DNA of 64,000 bases from Spirodela intermedia. Taxonomy: Eukaryota; Streptophyta; Magnoliopsida; Alismatales; Araceae. This document shows, one piece after another, positions 33,318 to 45,679 of the stretch (position 1 is the stretch's first letter; every line of letters starts with the position of its first letter). Location: positions 193,501-257,500 of the forward strand of contig LR746270.1 of the NCBI GenBank assembly GCA_902729315.2, in the 5' to 3' direction. The translations under genes and the position numbers were made by a program. The notes beneath the pieces are model-generated. The model saw only the letters and a list, made by a program, of their open reading frames with translations, made no database searches and was not told where the DNA came from.

Positions 33318-36300
33318 TGATGTGATTTAGTTATTGTATAGTAAAAAATGTAAATTTAAAATTTATAAAATGAGAAAATATCAATTTTCAAATATTTAGA
33401 AGTATTTCTAAATAAATATATCAATTATAATTCAATAAAAAAATCAAAAATAGTAAAAAATATCTAGGTCAATCACAAGGAGTAATATAATATCAACTAA
33501 TATTTCAAAAAATTTCTCGAAGAATACAAATTTTTATAAATTTTAGACTATAAAATAAAAATAAAATATATTTAAAATTCACAAATAAAGGAATTAAGGA
33601 TGCGGATGTCAAGATGACACCAACACTTGACGAACGTGAATTGGATGAAAATAAAATTATATTTGGTGATTCTTACGTAAATGATTATAGATGATTTAAT
33701 GAGTAAAATTATGATCTATAAAAGTCAAAAGAATCATAATTAAATAGAAAGTAGTTTGAAAATTTTAAATCACACAAATTATCTCTAAATGAAGTAAAAA
33801 TTAAGTTGAAAGTAGAAAAGATAAAGCTTCAGTGTCGTGGTGGTGATGCATTGATGATGCACTAGAATCCTAAGCATTCAAGCAGATTGTCATGTAGTGT
33901 CTATAGCCTTGAAGGCTCTCCTTAGATAAGAACGACGTGGGCAATCTCTAAATCTTCTCGTGAAGTTTAGAGATCAATGAAATAGGTTGTTGACGTGACT
34001 CAGTCGTTGTATGTTAAATCACGCAAATATAAAATTTATAAAACTAGAAAATACGAATTTTCAGATATTTAGAAGTATTTCTAAATAAATATATCAATTA
34101 TAATTCAATAAAAATTCCAAAAATAGCAGTAATTTTCCAGGTCGATCACAGGGATGTAATATAATATCTGGTAATTATTCAGAATTTTTCTCAATGAGTA
34201 CGATTTTCTTACGAATTTTATACTAGGAAATAAAAAGGAAACATATTTAAAATTCACGAAAAAAAAGGAAATAAGGGTGCGGACGTCAGGATGACGTCAG
34301 CGCCCGGCGAACGCGAATCAGGCGGAAACACAGTTCCGCCCGGCGATTCTTACGTAGGCGATTACAGACGACTCAATTAATCAAATTAAGATCTGTAAAA
34401 GCCGGAAGAACCGTAGTTGAACGAAGTATAGTTTGGTAAATAAAAATCAACAAAGTATCACTAAATGAAGCGTAAATTAAATTGAAAGCAGGAAAACAGA
34501 GTTCCGGCGTCGCGACGACGATGCGTCGGCGATGCACCGGAATCCTGAGCGTTCGGGAGGATCGTCGTGCAGTGTCCACGGCCTCGAAGGCTCTCCTTGG
34601 ACAAAGACGACGTGGGCAATCTCTAGATCTTCTCGCGAAGTCTAGAGACCAATGAAGTGGGTCGTCGAATCGTCTCCGGCGGCTGTCACCCGGCGGAGCG
34701 GAAAAACGGTGACTTTGCGGCTCTCCGGCGGCTGTCACCCGACGGAGAGGAGCTGGATGGAGGTGGGGCGCGTGTCAGGGAGCTTCATCCTCAGGTCCGC
34801 GCAGCAAGAGGAGGCTCTTCATCGCATCTGGTACGCTCTCAGGAGGTGGCGACTGGTCTCCCGGCGGATCGTCCTCTTCCCGACGACGGCTTGTTCGTCG
34901 ATCAATCGGAGATGATTTACTTGATGGATTGCGATCCTTTTATCGCGAATCGTTCAGAAATTTTAGTAACAATGCTCCGCGAATCGCGTTGACGAGATTT
35001 TTGCCGATGATCCAGCGATTCCGGTTGCTTAATCCTTCACCGGCGATCTGCAGGAAAGTCGCGATAATCAGTTAAAAATATATGAATTTTGACTCTGGGA
35101 GGATTCAAACCCGCGGCGGTCGCCCGCCCCTTACAAGGTGGATTTAGTCCCACATCGGTTGTGGGCGGATTATTCGGGCGAATATAGAGTAAAGTTAGCT
35201 TTCTAGGCAAAGTCCTCTCGCGTGTACGACCACTCCTTGCCCCACAGTCGGCTGACTACCGGTGACGTGGAAGGGGAGTGGCGCACACGTGCCCCTATCG
35301 ATCCAAGTAAGCCGCTCGAGCCCCTGCTCGCGGCTACTCCCCGACTGCGCTTCCAACCCGCTTGCGGGTCTGGCTGGCCGGCGGATTCCCCCATTTTGCA
35401 ATATTTTTATTTTTATTTCTTGTTCTTCATTTATCTCAAAACTAAGACTGTAAAAATCGTATAAAATCACATAATTACCCAAAAATTCACGTTAATCAAC
35501 TGAAAACCACTTTTCATGCTTTAACACAAATATAAGTCTATTTATCATGAGTTAAGGCTAAAACTATATTATTTACTAATTATTAACTTATGATAATGAA
35601 GACTTATCAGTTGTCGAATCATCTTTGATGATTCTCACTTGGTGGAGTAGAAAAACGACGACTTTGTAGCTCTTTGGTGGCTATCACCTGACAGAGAAGA
35701 GTTGAATAGAGGTGGGGCATGTGTTAGGGAGCTTCATCCTTAGGTTCGCACAATAAGAAGAGGCTCTTCATTGCATTTGGTATGCCCTTAAGAGGTGGCG
35801 ACTCGTCTTTCAGCGAATCGTCCTCTTCTTGACGACGACTTGTTTGTCAATCAATGGGAGATGATTTACTCGATGGATTCGTAATCTTTTTATCAAGAAT
35901 CTTTTAGTACTTTAAGTAACAATGTTTGGTAAATCGTGTTGATAAGATTTTTACTGATGATCAAGAGATTATAGTAGCTTAATCCTTCACTAGTGATCTA
36001 TAAGAAAGTCATAATTTAATCAGATAAAAATATGAGTCTTGGCTTTGGTAAGATTCAAAACTGCACCAGTCGCTCATCTATGTGAGAGAGGGTGAAATAA
36101 GTACGCAAATACTCTTATAAAGTGACGTCATTAGACTACTTCCTGATAAACAAGGGGTATTTTAGGTATTAAAATCTTCAAAATCATTTTGAGGAAGATG
36201 TGAGCGTCGATTTAGTCCCACATCAGTTATACACTAATTGTTGAGACGTATATATGCTAATGAAAGATTTGGGAATCAATGAGTCCCTTTCCTACGTGTG

Positions 36301-36690
36301 TACAACCACTCCTTGCTCTATAGCTAGCTGGTCACCAAAGACGTGGAAGGGGAGTGCATACATGTGCCCCCATCGATCCATGGCCGCTCAAGCACTTACT
36401 TGCAGCTCCACCTTGACTATGCTTCCGATCTCCTTATAGACTCAGTTGGCCGACAGGTTCCCCCTTTTTCTATTATTTTATTTTATTTTATTTTTCTTCA
36501 TTTATGTCAAAAATAGGATTATAAAAATCATATAAAATTATATAAAATCACATAATTAGCCAAAAAATTACATTAAGTAACTAAAAACTATTTTTCACAA
36601 TTTAACATAAATATAAGTCTATTTATCATGAGTTAAAGCTAAAAATATATTATTTATTATTTATTAACTCATGATAATGAAAACTTATTA
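33318..36690 (-). mobile_element. Old solo LTR-A in C protease, with nested solo LTR
   Basis: Target duplication GTAGT at 33313-33317 and 36691-36695. The right terminus decayed from TATCA to TATTA. Without the nested copy it is about 1749 bp. It is rich in C-to-T and G-to-A changes relative to young LTR-A. Confidence 0.88.
33991..35609 (-). mobile_element. Young solo LTR-A (1619 bp)
   Basis: Runs TGACGTGACTC to GACTTATCA on the plus strand, flanked by GTTGT at 33986-33990 and 35610-35614. Block 1 shows the uninterrupted target at about 18660-18671. This is a formed-and-collapsed insertion that postdates the block duplication or distinguishes two haplotypes. It lacks the 154-bp duplication of the TR-GAG LTRs. 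Confidence 0.95.
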
Positions 36691-37968
36691 GTAGTTGTGT
36701 TAATGCAATATTTGACGCAATAGTCTAGAGACTTGGATTGGTGACCACTAGCCATCTGTCCCCTTATGATGTGTCTTGGATAGACACCACATCACTTCCA
36801 ATGCAACTTCAGTGCTAGGTGCCACTCAAGGTGAGCACCTATGATGACCATGTCCTTTGCGACATCTTGCTAATGAAAATTAGAAGCATCACACACATAC
36901 ATTCGTGGTTGTACAATAATGACGTCCACCTCTTGGGAAGAGCAAATACTTGCTCTTGCATGCATCATGGTCAGAGGGTTGAATGGTACCCCTACACCAT
37001 CAAGTCTCTAATTAGACGAGTGATGACCACTCAAGTAAGATTGGTGGTCATTAGGGGACCAACATTTCATAGGGACATTACTAGGGAGATCACTGATACT
37101 CCCACCTGCTTTGCCTTGATGTTGGATGCTCTTGCTGCCACCACCCCTTCTTCATTCCCACCTGAGTATGGCGACATATTCCCTAAGGAGTTGCTTGGCA
37201 AGTTATTGTTGATGCACCATATACAACATGCAATTGATCTCATGCTGGGAGCCACACTCCCGAACTTGCCACATTACTTTATGGAGCCCTCAAGATATGA
37301 GGAGCTATATCGTTAGGTCCAAGAACTGTTGGTGAAGGTCTTATCCAAGAGAGCCTTAGTCCTTGTGCCTTTCCTGCACTTCTAGCGTCGAAGAAAGATG
37401 GCACTTGGCACATGTGCTGCGATAGTCGCACGATCAACAAGATTACGGTCAAGTATCATTTTCCAATCCCACACCTTTAGGACTTGATTGACATGATGGT
37501 CAGTGCCACTATTTTCTCAAAGATCGATTTGAGTAGTTACCATCAAGTTTGGATTTATTTGGGAGATGAGTGGAAGACTGCTAGTAAGATAAAGGATGGT
37601 CTATATGAATGGAGAGTTATGCCTTTCTACCTCTCCAATGTGCCGAGCACTTTTTAGCATCTCATGAATGAGGTCTTACGCCCCTTCATTGGGAAGCTCA
37701 TTGTCGTCTACTTCGATGACATCTTGATCTACAACTGCGCACAAGACGATCATCTCCAATGCTTGAGATAGGTTTGTGCTGCACTTTAGAGTGTGGAGCT
37801 ATATGCTCACTTGAAGAAGTGTAGTTTCTTCACAAATGAGGTTTCCTTTCTAGGATTCATCATTTCAGCACAAAGAGTCTTCATTGACCTTGACAAGGTT
37901 TGTACCATCATATCTTGGCCTCGATTGGCCAACATTCATGATATTCAAGGCTTCATCGGCTTGGCGAC
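36691..37968 (+). pseudogene. Element C protease to reverse transcriptase
   Basis: Continues the Gag-Pol frame: the protease remainder (CVNAIFD, then YDDHVLCDILL), the region before RT with PPEYGDIFPKEL (ORF 36819-37316), then RT pieces [31 protein letters not shown] and the YFDDIL active site (about 37704-37724). It ends after IQGFIGLA, before RNase H, at the junction with LTR-B1. Several in-frame stops and shifts are present. Chromovirus-type pol. Confidence 0.85.
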
Positions 37969-39368
37969 TATTAAAGCTAGTTTTTTGTGTTTTAATTAGT
38001 TTTATTATTTTATTTTATTTTATTAACTTGCATAAATAAATATAGGATATATTGTTAATTTTAAAGTCTGAAGTTAAAATACTTAGCATAATTTTTTTTA
38101 TTAAAATAAAAAGAATAAAATGTAAAAAATATTCTATATGTTGTCAAGCTGGAACTCTACAACTAACTTGGAGAGGTGCTATAGTTGAGTGGGTAGACCT
38201 AGACTAGGGGAGCCATGAGCTAGGTTCAAGTGGCGAAGGACTCATTCCATGCATGTGTGCATCACTCTCCTTCCACATCATAGTGGTCAACTAGTCATGG
38301 GGCAAGGAGCATCTGTACACATGTGCGCGTGTGAGGGTGGATCACCTTTTTGCCTTCTCCCAAGATGGTCTTGGATATTATTTTATTTTGGGAGAAGGGA
38401 TCTCTATTGAGATAGAGTAACTTTGATTTATCTTCAGCTTAAATGATGGAAAACTTCTAATGTGGGACTAAAGGTTTTCATTCGTCTTAGGGCAAGCATC
38501 TAGAGTGTGCTATGATCTAGTGGTATTCAACGAGCCATGTCATCAGATGAGTCAGATCCTACAGTTGGTGAGCCACCATAATACCAAATACGTAAAGTGA
38601 TCCATTGGTGGTTTGCGAATCCAATGCCACTTAGCACACATATGGCTTTAAAGGATGATCCAACAACTAAGAAGTTGCCATGGTATCAAGAATTGAAGTT
38701 CTCGGTCAGTAGTGGTTTGTGGCTAGTTGATCCTATGTTGCTTAGTGCACCACTTGACCAAGCACATTTAATCTAGTGGCTTGTGATACGTCACAATATT
38801 GGGAACTTAAGCTCTCACACATATCATCGTTAGGGATATAGAGACAATAATTGATTATTATCTAATAAAATAGACATTATCGATTATCTTTAAAATCCCA
38901 ATGATGGTTGTGAATACGACAATTTGTTTCCTCCCTCTTTTGCACAATCAATGCCTCCAGCGATTAGCAAGTTCGTTTCTTCCTCCCCTAACTGCACTCA
39001 AGGCTTTCGGCGAGTGGTTAGATCTTCCCTTTTCCCCCCAGTTGACAGTGATAGCATGGTCAACCCCTCTTTTGGTAGATCTCTCTAGCAAGCAAGACAG
39101 CACTTCTGAACAATACTTCTATGACTTTCAACGTGATGTGGCACATCCGAACGAAACCAAGTTGCCACACTAGTGTCTCTAGTTGCCTAGGAGGTAGAAT
39201 AAACTTGAGCAATGATTTATTTCATGCTTTTAGCATTTGCTTACTTGCTTTTGTCATTTATTTACATTTTACATCAAATTATGTCTATTTCATGCCGAAG
39301 AGTATACACAAACTTGAGCAATGATTTATCTTACATTTTACATCAAACTTGAGCAATGATTTATTTTG

Positions 39369-40140
39369 CCGTAGACGCTCGGCCTTCTTGCTGAAGTGCT
39401 GCCGCCGCGTGCGCCCCACGCGCCGGCTCTTGCGGCCCGTGCGGCCACCCGGCGCCAATGCCCGCGTGCCCTAGGGCACGCCGTGCGACTTGCCGTGCAC
39501 GCCTGCTAGCATGCCCTTCGGCTCACCAGCGGGCCCACTCCCACTAGTGTGCCCTTTGGCCCACCTACAGGCCCACACCCACGCCAATTGTGCCACGCCC
39601 TAAGACGATGACTTTTGTGACCCTCGACAAGGACCGACCATTGATGCTGAGCATCGCTCTTCACCGGACGTCCCTGCCTTCGTTGGATCTCCACTCCATC
39701 ATGACCCGCCAGGCTATGCAGCCCTGAAGGTTAGCTTCATACCCCTTCTTACTTAAGTTTAATTATCTTTCGAAGTGTTTTCTCGGCTCGTCTTTACCGC
39801 CTTTAGGAACATGTAGACAAAATAGGATAGGTTATTGGATCGTAACTTCCGACGCTGCGCCAGACTCATCATAGTTCGTGAGCTACAGCCCTAGGCTACT
39901 TCATGATGACAATTCTACCATCTGTCTAGACATGGACCGAGAGGGCCTCTCACTCATCATTGTCGAGTGTTTCCCCGGGTTGTCTTGGGATGATCACGCA
40001 TAATGATACGCTTGCATGTGCTTAGGTTACGTGGTCAGACCTAGAGTCTAGGGTCCAAACCTTCTTATTAGATCAGTCTGACTGCTCCATCATGGGACTC
40101 AAGTTTCATTGATCAGGTATAGAGGGTTTTTGCCCCGTCT
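39369..40140 (-). mobile_element. Inverted fragment of LTR-G inside LTR-B1
   Basis: Matches the reverse complement of about 58495-59230. Shared landmarks include ccctagggcacgc, gcccacctacaggcccac, ccctgaaggttagctt and gtctagggtccaaacc. It abuts a fragment of LTR-A in the same sense. Confidence 0.75.
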
Positions 40141-40148
40141 TGCATCAC

Positions 40149-41158
40149 TCGTCAATGTGATTCGCAGAGTATTGTTACTAAAATTACTGAACGATTCATG
40201 ATAAAAAGATCGTGAATTCATCGACTAAAGTATCTCCGATTGATTGACGAACAAGCTGTCGTCGGGAAGAGGACGATCCACTAGGAAGAGGACGATCTGT
40301 CAGGAGACGAGTTACCACCTCTTGAGAGCATACTGGATGCGATGAAGAGCCTTGTCTTACTATGTAGACCTGAGGATGAAGCTCCCTGACATGCGCCCCA
40401 CCTCCATCCAGCTCTTCTCTGTCGAGTGATAGCCACCAAAGAGCTACAAAGTTGCTGTTTTTCTGATCTGTTGGATAACAGCCACCAAAGACGATTCAAT
40501 GACCCATTTCATTGATCTCTAGACTTTGTAGGGAGACCTAGAGATTACCCACATTGTCCTTATTCAAAAAGAGGCTTCGAGGCCATAGACACTACACGAT
40601 GATCCTCTCGAATACTCAAGATTCTAATGCATCATCGACGCATCGCCGTTGTAATATTGGAACTTTGTTTTCTTACTTTTCACTTCATTTAGTGATAATT
40701 CTTGTGATTTAAATTTACTAAGATATAATTCATTCCATTACGATTCTTCTAGCTTTTATAGATCTTAATTTGATCAATTAAATCATCTATAATTGCTTAC
40801 GTAAGAATTGCTGGGCAGAACTCTATTTCCACCCGATTTGCGTTCGCTGAGCGGTGATGTCATTCTGATGTCTGCACCCTTATTTTCCTTTTTTGTGAAT
40901 TTTAAATATATTTCTTTTTTATTTCTTAGTATAAAATTCATAGAAAATAGTATTGTTTGAAGAAAGTTCTAAATAATTACTTGATATTATTTACATCCTT
41001 ATGATCGACTTGGAAAATTACTATTATTTTGGAAATTTTATTAAATTATAATTGATATATTTGTTCAAAATATTTCTAAATATCTAAAAATTTCTATTTT
41101 TTTAGTTTTATAAATTTTAAATTTGCGTGATTTACTATACAATGACTGAGTCACATCA
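40149..41158 (+). mobile_element. Partial LTR-A, sense plus
   Basis: Reverse complement of the first two-thirds of the LTR-A plus-strand reading; it ends GAGTCACATCA at 41158 and is truncated at 40149. No target duplication is seen. Confidence 0.8.
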
Positions 41159-42046
41159 TATGTTCTGATAGAAATGAGTAGAACTCAACAAAAACTTGAT
41201 GAATGATCTTCTAAATCCTCTGAAACTCATCTAAGATCAAGCTAAGATTATGTCCAACTTATTTTTCAATGATTTCTATTGTTAAATCTTGATGTATTCA
41301 TGTTCTTAGTATTCTATGAATAACAATTATTTTTCTATTTTTGAATGTGAAATCAATGAGATTAAAGGCTGATTAATGAGCATTAAACTATTGAAACAAG
41401 GTGGAGACATTCACTGCTGACCTCATGTTATGTGTGTGAATTCTCGAGCACACATTCATTCGAGAATTATGTTCACTATGAAATGGCTTGACTGTGTTTC
41501 TCTCTTTCTTAATTATCATCTTATTTCTCTCTCTCCCTCTCTCGTGAGACATTCTTATCTCCCCATTTCTCATGAGATCTCTCTTTCTCTCTATCGATTG
41601 ATCTCCATCTCTCTCCCTCTCGTGAGACATTATTCTCTCTCTCTCTTTCTCTTGATTGATCTCCCTCTCTCACCCTCTCTCTCATGAGACATTTCTCTCT
41701 CTCTATCTTAGGTAAGATTTCTCTCCTTCTCTCCCTTTCTCTCTCTTTTGGAGAGATTTGTTCTCTCTTTCGTGAGATCTCTCTCTTCTCTATATTTTTT
41801 CCTCCTTCCTTTCTCTATTTTCTTTTTTTTATTCTTCTCAGCTCACTCTTTTATTTTATTATTTCTGTTAAATAGTGATAAAATATTAAAATCACTCTAT
41901 ATATAAATTAAATTAGTTTTCAAGATGAATTAATCAATCTCCTTGTGTTTGACTTGAGACTTACATGTATATTAATATTTTATTAAGTCTTAATTATAAA
42001 GATTATTAAATAATGTGTATTTAAACATAGTGACAAGTGCGCATCA

Positions 42047-43500
42047 AGAGGGTGCCCAAATATTATAATGAACAAGATCAAATAGAGTTGAGGATGGAAT
42101 ATCATCATGACTAGAATAAGAAGAATGATGATCTTTGTCCAATTGACATGACTCACACACAAATTCATTAAGAAACAATCACGGTAAAGTTTTATAAAGT
42201 TTTGAAAAATAAAGATGGCTTAAATGGCGATGCCATAAAAGAGAAGAAGTACTAGTAGAAGTAACAAAAAGTGCTCGAATGCCAAAGGAAGGTGCATCCA
42301 AGATGAGTTCGTAAATATCTTGATTGTTCTCACACCCTAACCAATTCTCTGTCTAGCATATAGATCCTAGAAGACATAATGAGAGTGAAAAAATATAGTA
42401 GTACAAAATAGGACATGAGTGATAGCACTAATAGATAAAAGGTTTGTAGAAAAATCAAGAACATAGAGGACTTGGGTCAACAGTAGTATAGAGGTCATAG
42501 TGGTGATGTCATAACTTTTGACCAGACAAGTCTGACCATTGACAATGGTCATTGAGGGGTCATAGTATAATAAAGTGAAGAAAGTATGGAGGATGTATTA
42601 GTCACATGGGAGGAAGCTCTCGAGTCAAGAATTCAAGGTGATGAGGAGGCAAGTAAGACATGTATACTAGGTATAGAGGCTCTTGGTATAGATGTAAGGC
42701 TGATAGAAGAAGGCATAGAAAAAAGAGCAATTGTAGACCACTTTCAAGCTTCATACTCTATTGATGTGAAAGTCATCTAAATAGTAGGAAAAAATGTTGT
42801 GGTGTGAACTGTGGATGAGGCCGATGTACGAGAATCCAAATGAGTGCTAAAAATAATAGCCTAAGCCTACTCAAGCTTGCTGAACTTCTTCTAGCACATG
42901 CTTGATGGGTGACTCGATTTACCACAATAAGGGTATAGTGGAAAAGTATTGCAACCTTTGTCTTTGGGAGGACAACCACTGTCAAGCTTTGAGTTATGAT
43001 CACTATCATGACCATGGGGAGCAGATGCAACCATAGTCGATGAAGTTGATGTGACAATTGACTAAGTGGTGCTCGATTGAGGGGTATGAGTGCTTGTGCT
43101 CACACAAAATGCTGCAGAAAAAATTGATGGAAGGTTTGGCACATGATCACTCAAGAGAATCTGGCCATAAATATGTGAGGCAATGTTGGATGTAGACCAC
43201 TGAGATATACACCAACATATAACTCTTAACAATACTACTTAAGGGTCCAAAGGTTGGTGGTTAAAAGCTAGTAAATAGATAACTCCTGAATGATCATTTG
43301 AAGTCATCCAAAGTGTGCATGGAGTGAGAGATCACCTTACTTGTAGTGAGAAGAGACTCGAATAATTATGTAGTACGATTGATATTTATCTTGTTGGCAT
43401 ACATAGTCTCTACTATGAGCCAAAGTTACCTAGTGGGCTTGATATGAGCTAGGGGCTCGTGATAGTCTACTCAATGCTTCAAAATATTTAGGTGACTACA
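42047..43500 (-). pseudogene. Copia element F: gag end, integrase start
   Basis: Minus-strand Ty1/copia remains. Visible in sense order are the Gag end with a zinc-knuckle remnant (YCGKSSHPSSMC, about 42895-42930), then the pre-integrase region (VLYVLDFSTNLLSISAITHV, about 42400-42470; LWHRHLSHL near 42230), then CESCQLDKDHHSSY and LVHYNIWAP at the integrase start near 42047-42140. Frames are broken. It ends abruptly at LTR-B1. Confidence 0.75.
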
Positions 43501-45146
43501 TAATGTGACTCAGTTGTTGTATAGTAAATCACGTAAATTTAAAATTTATAAAATTAGAAAATATATATTTTTAGATATTTAGAAGTATTTTTGAACAAAT
43601 AGATCAATTATAATTTAATAAAACTTCCAAAAAATAGCAATAATTTTCTAAGTCAATCACATAGATGTAATATAATATATGGTAATTATTTAGAATTTTT
43701 CTCAATGAATATGATTTTCTATGAATTTTATACTAGGAAATGAAAATAAAATATATTTAAAATTCATTAAGAAAGTAAATAAGGGTGCGGACGTCAAGAT
43801 GACGTTAGCACCCAATGAATGCGAATGGGGTGAAATAGAGTTCTACATAGTGATTCTTACGTACACAATTACAGATGATTTAATTAATCAAATTAAGATT
43901 TGTAAAAGCCAGAAGAATAGTAATTAAACAAAGTATATTTCGATAAATTAAAAATATAAAAAATATCACTAAATGAAGCATAAAGTAAGTTGAAAGCAGG
44001 AAAATAGAGTTCTAGCATCGTGACGGTGATGCGTCAGCAATGCATCGGAATCTTGAGCATTCGGGAGGATCGTCGTGTAGTGTCCACAGCCTCAAAGGCT
44101 CTCCTTGGACAAAGACGATGTCAGCAATCTCTAGATCTCCTTGCGAAGTCTAGAGATTAATGAAATGAGTCATTGAATCATCTTCGGCGGCTGTCACTTG
44201 GCAGAGAGGAAAAACAACAACTTTACGGCTCTCCGATGGCTGTCACCCGATGGAGAAGAACTGAATAAAGGTGGGGCGCATGCCAAGGAACTTCATCCTT
44301 AGGTCCGCGCAGCAAGAGGAGGCTCTTCATCACATCTGGTATGCTCTCAAGAGATGGCGACTCATCTCTTGGCAGATCGTCCTTTTCCTGATGACGGCTT
44401 GTTCGTCAATCAATTGGAGATGCTTTACTCGATGGATTTGCAATCCTTTTATCACAAATCGTTCAACAATTTTAGTAATAATGCTCTATGAATTGTGTTG
44501 ATGAGACTTTTGCCAATGATCTAGCGATTCTAGTTGCTTAATCCTTCATTGGTAATCTATAGGAAAGTGGTGATAATCAGATAAAAAAATATGAGTTTTG
44601 GCTCTAGGAGGATTCAAACTTGTGCCAATTGTCCGCCCTTTTTGAGGAATGTGTGACACGGGTTTAGTTCCACATCAGTTGTGCACCAATTTTTCGAGTG
44701 AATATAGACTAATGTTACATTTCTAAGCAAGTCTCTTGTCTCGCATGTACGACCACTCCTTGCCCCACAGCCGGCTGGGCACTAGTGACGTGGAAGGAGA
44801 GTGGCGCACATGTGCCCCTATTGGTCCTAACTACTCAAGCCCTTGCTTGCGGCTACTCCCTGACTGAGCTTCCAACCCGCTTGTGGGGCCCAGCTGGCCG
44901 ACAAGTCCCCCTAATTTTGTCTTATTTTTATTTTTATTTTTATTTATTTGTCTTCATTTATCTCAAAAGTAAGACTATAAAAATCATATAAATTTATGTA
45001 AAATTACATAATTACCCAAAAATTCACATTAATCAATTGAAACCCACTTTTCACACTTTAACATAAATATAAGTCTATTTATCATGAGTTAAGGCTAAAA
45101 CTATATTATTTACTAATTATTAACTCATGATAATGAAGACTTATCA
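43501..45146 (-). mobile_element. Solo LTR-A in copia F
   Basis: 1646 bp, TAATGTGACTC to TATCA on the plus strand, between CTACA (43496-43500) and CTATA (45147-45151), a target duplication with one change. It is of intermediate age, having lost many CpG sites. Confidence 0.88.
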
Positions 45147-45457
45147 CTATAGTAGAATCAATTTGAGACCAAGAAGTATAGGTTGGGTGAACGATGAGTG
45201 GTGGCTCATGAGTTAGATGATGAAGTAGATTATGGGATATAAGAAAGTGTTCAAAACCTGATGCCCATGACACATAATTAAGATTGGTGAAATGACATGT
45301 CGGCTAAGTCAATTGTGCCATGATGAAGTGCCACTGAGGAAGGAGTGTTAATGATGGAGGCACGGTTGTGGGCCGAGGTCCCTAAAGTAGAGAACATGCA
45401 CTATCTTTGACCATAATAATGATAGAAAACAACGTATCCATGTAGGCACAAGAACAT
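45147..45457 (-). pseudogene. Copia element F: gag N-terminal part
   Basis: In sense it reads NYVSWASGFEHFLISHNLLH, then PTYTSWSQID, matching the conserved copia Gag start. It is split from the rest by the solo LTR-A, and its beginning by element B2 (AACAT at 45453-45457 is the B2 target duplication). Confidence 0.75.
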
Positions 45458-45679
45458 TGTTAAAGCTAGATTTATGTGTTTTAATTAGTTTTATTATTTG
45501 ATTTTATTTTTTTAACTTGAAGAATAAATATGGAATATGTTAATAATTTTAAAAGTCCAAAATTAGAATACTTTACGTAATTTTTGAATCTTAAAATAAA
45601 AATAATAAAATTCTTCCACTCGCTAGCAAGCCAACACTCAGCAATTGACCCAAAGGGGGGGGGGACAGTAGTTGAGTAG

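Larger units (their letters stand above)
25498..36620. repeat. Segmental duplication block 2
   Basis: Partner of 2893-19669. It contains the second patatin-like gene, LTR-A2, C leader and gag, and the old LTR-A. It lacks the TR-GAG element, with an intact target at 31600/31601, and carries a private solo LTR-A. Element sequence continues past 36620 into C pol, which block 1 has lost. Confidence 0.9.
37969..42046 (+). mobile_element. LTR-B1, rearranged, contains G and A pieces
   Basis: It begins TATTAAAGCTAG, as in LTR-B2 (TGTTAAAGCTAG), and ends CAAGTGCGCATCA. It is about 2.3 kb without the inserted 39369-41158 segment. It includes an 11-bp inverted repeat (ccttctcccaa at 38353-38363 with ttgggagaagg at 38388-38398) and a long CT-rich tract at 41490-41830 with gtgaga interruptions. 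The flanks differ (C pol left, copia F right), so no target duplication exists. Confidence 0.75.
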
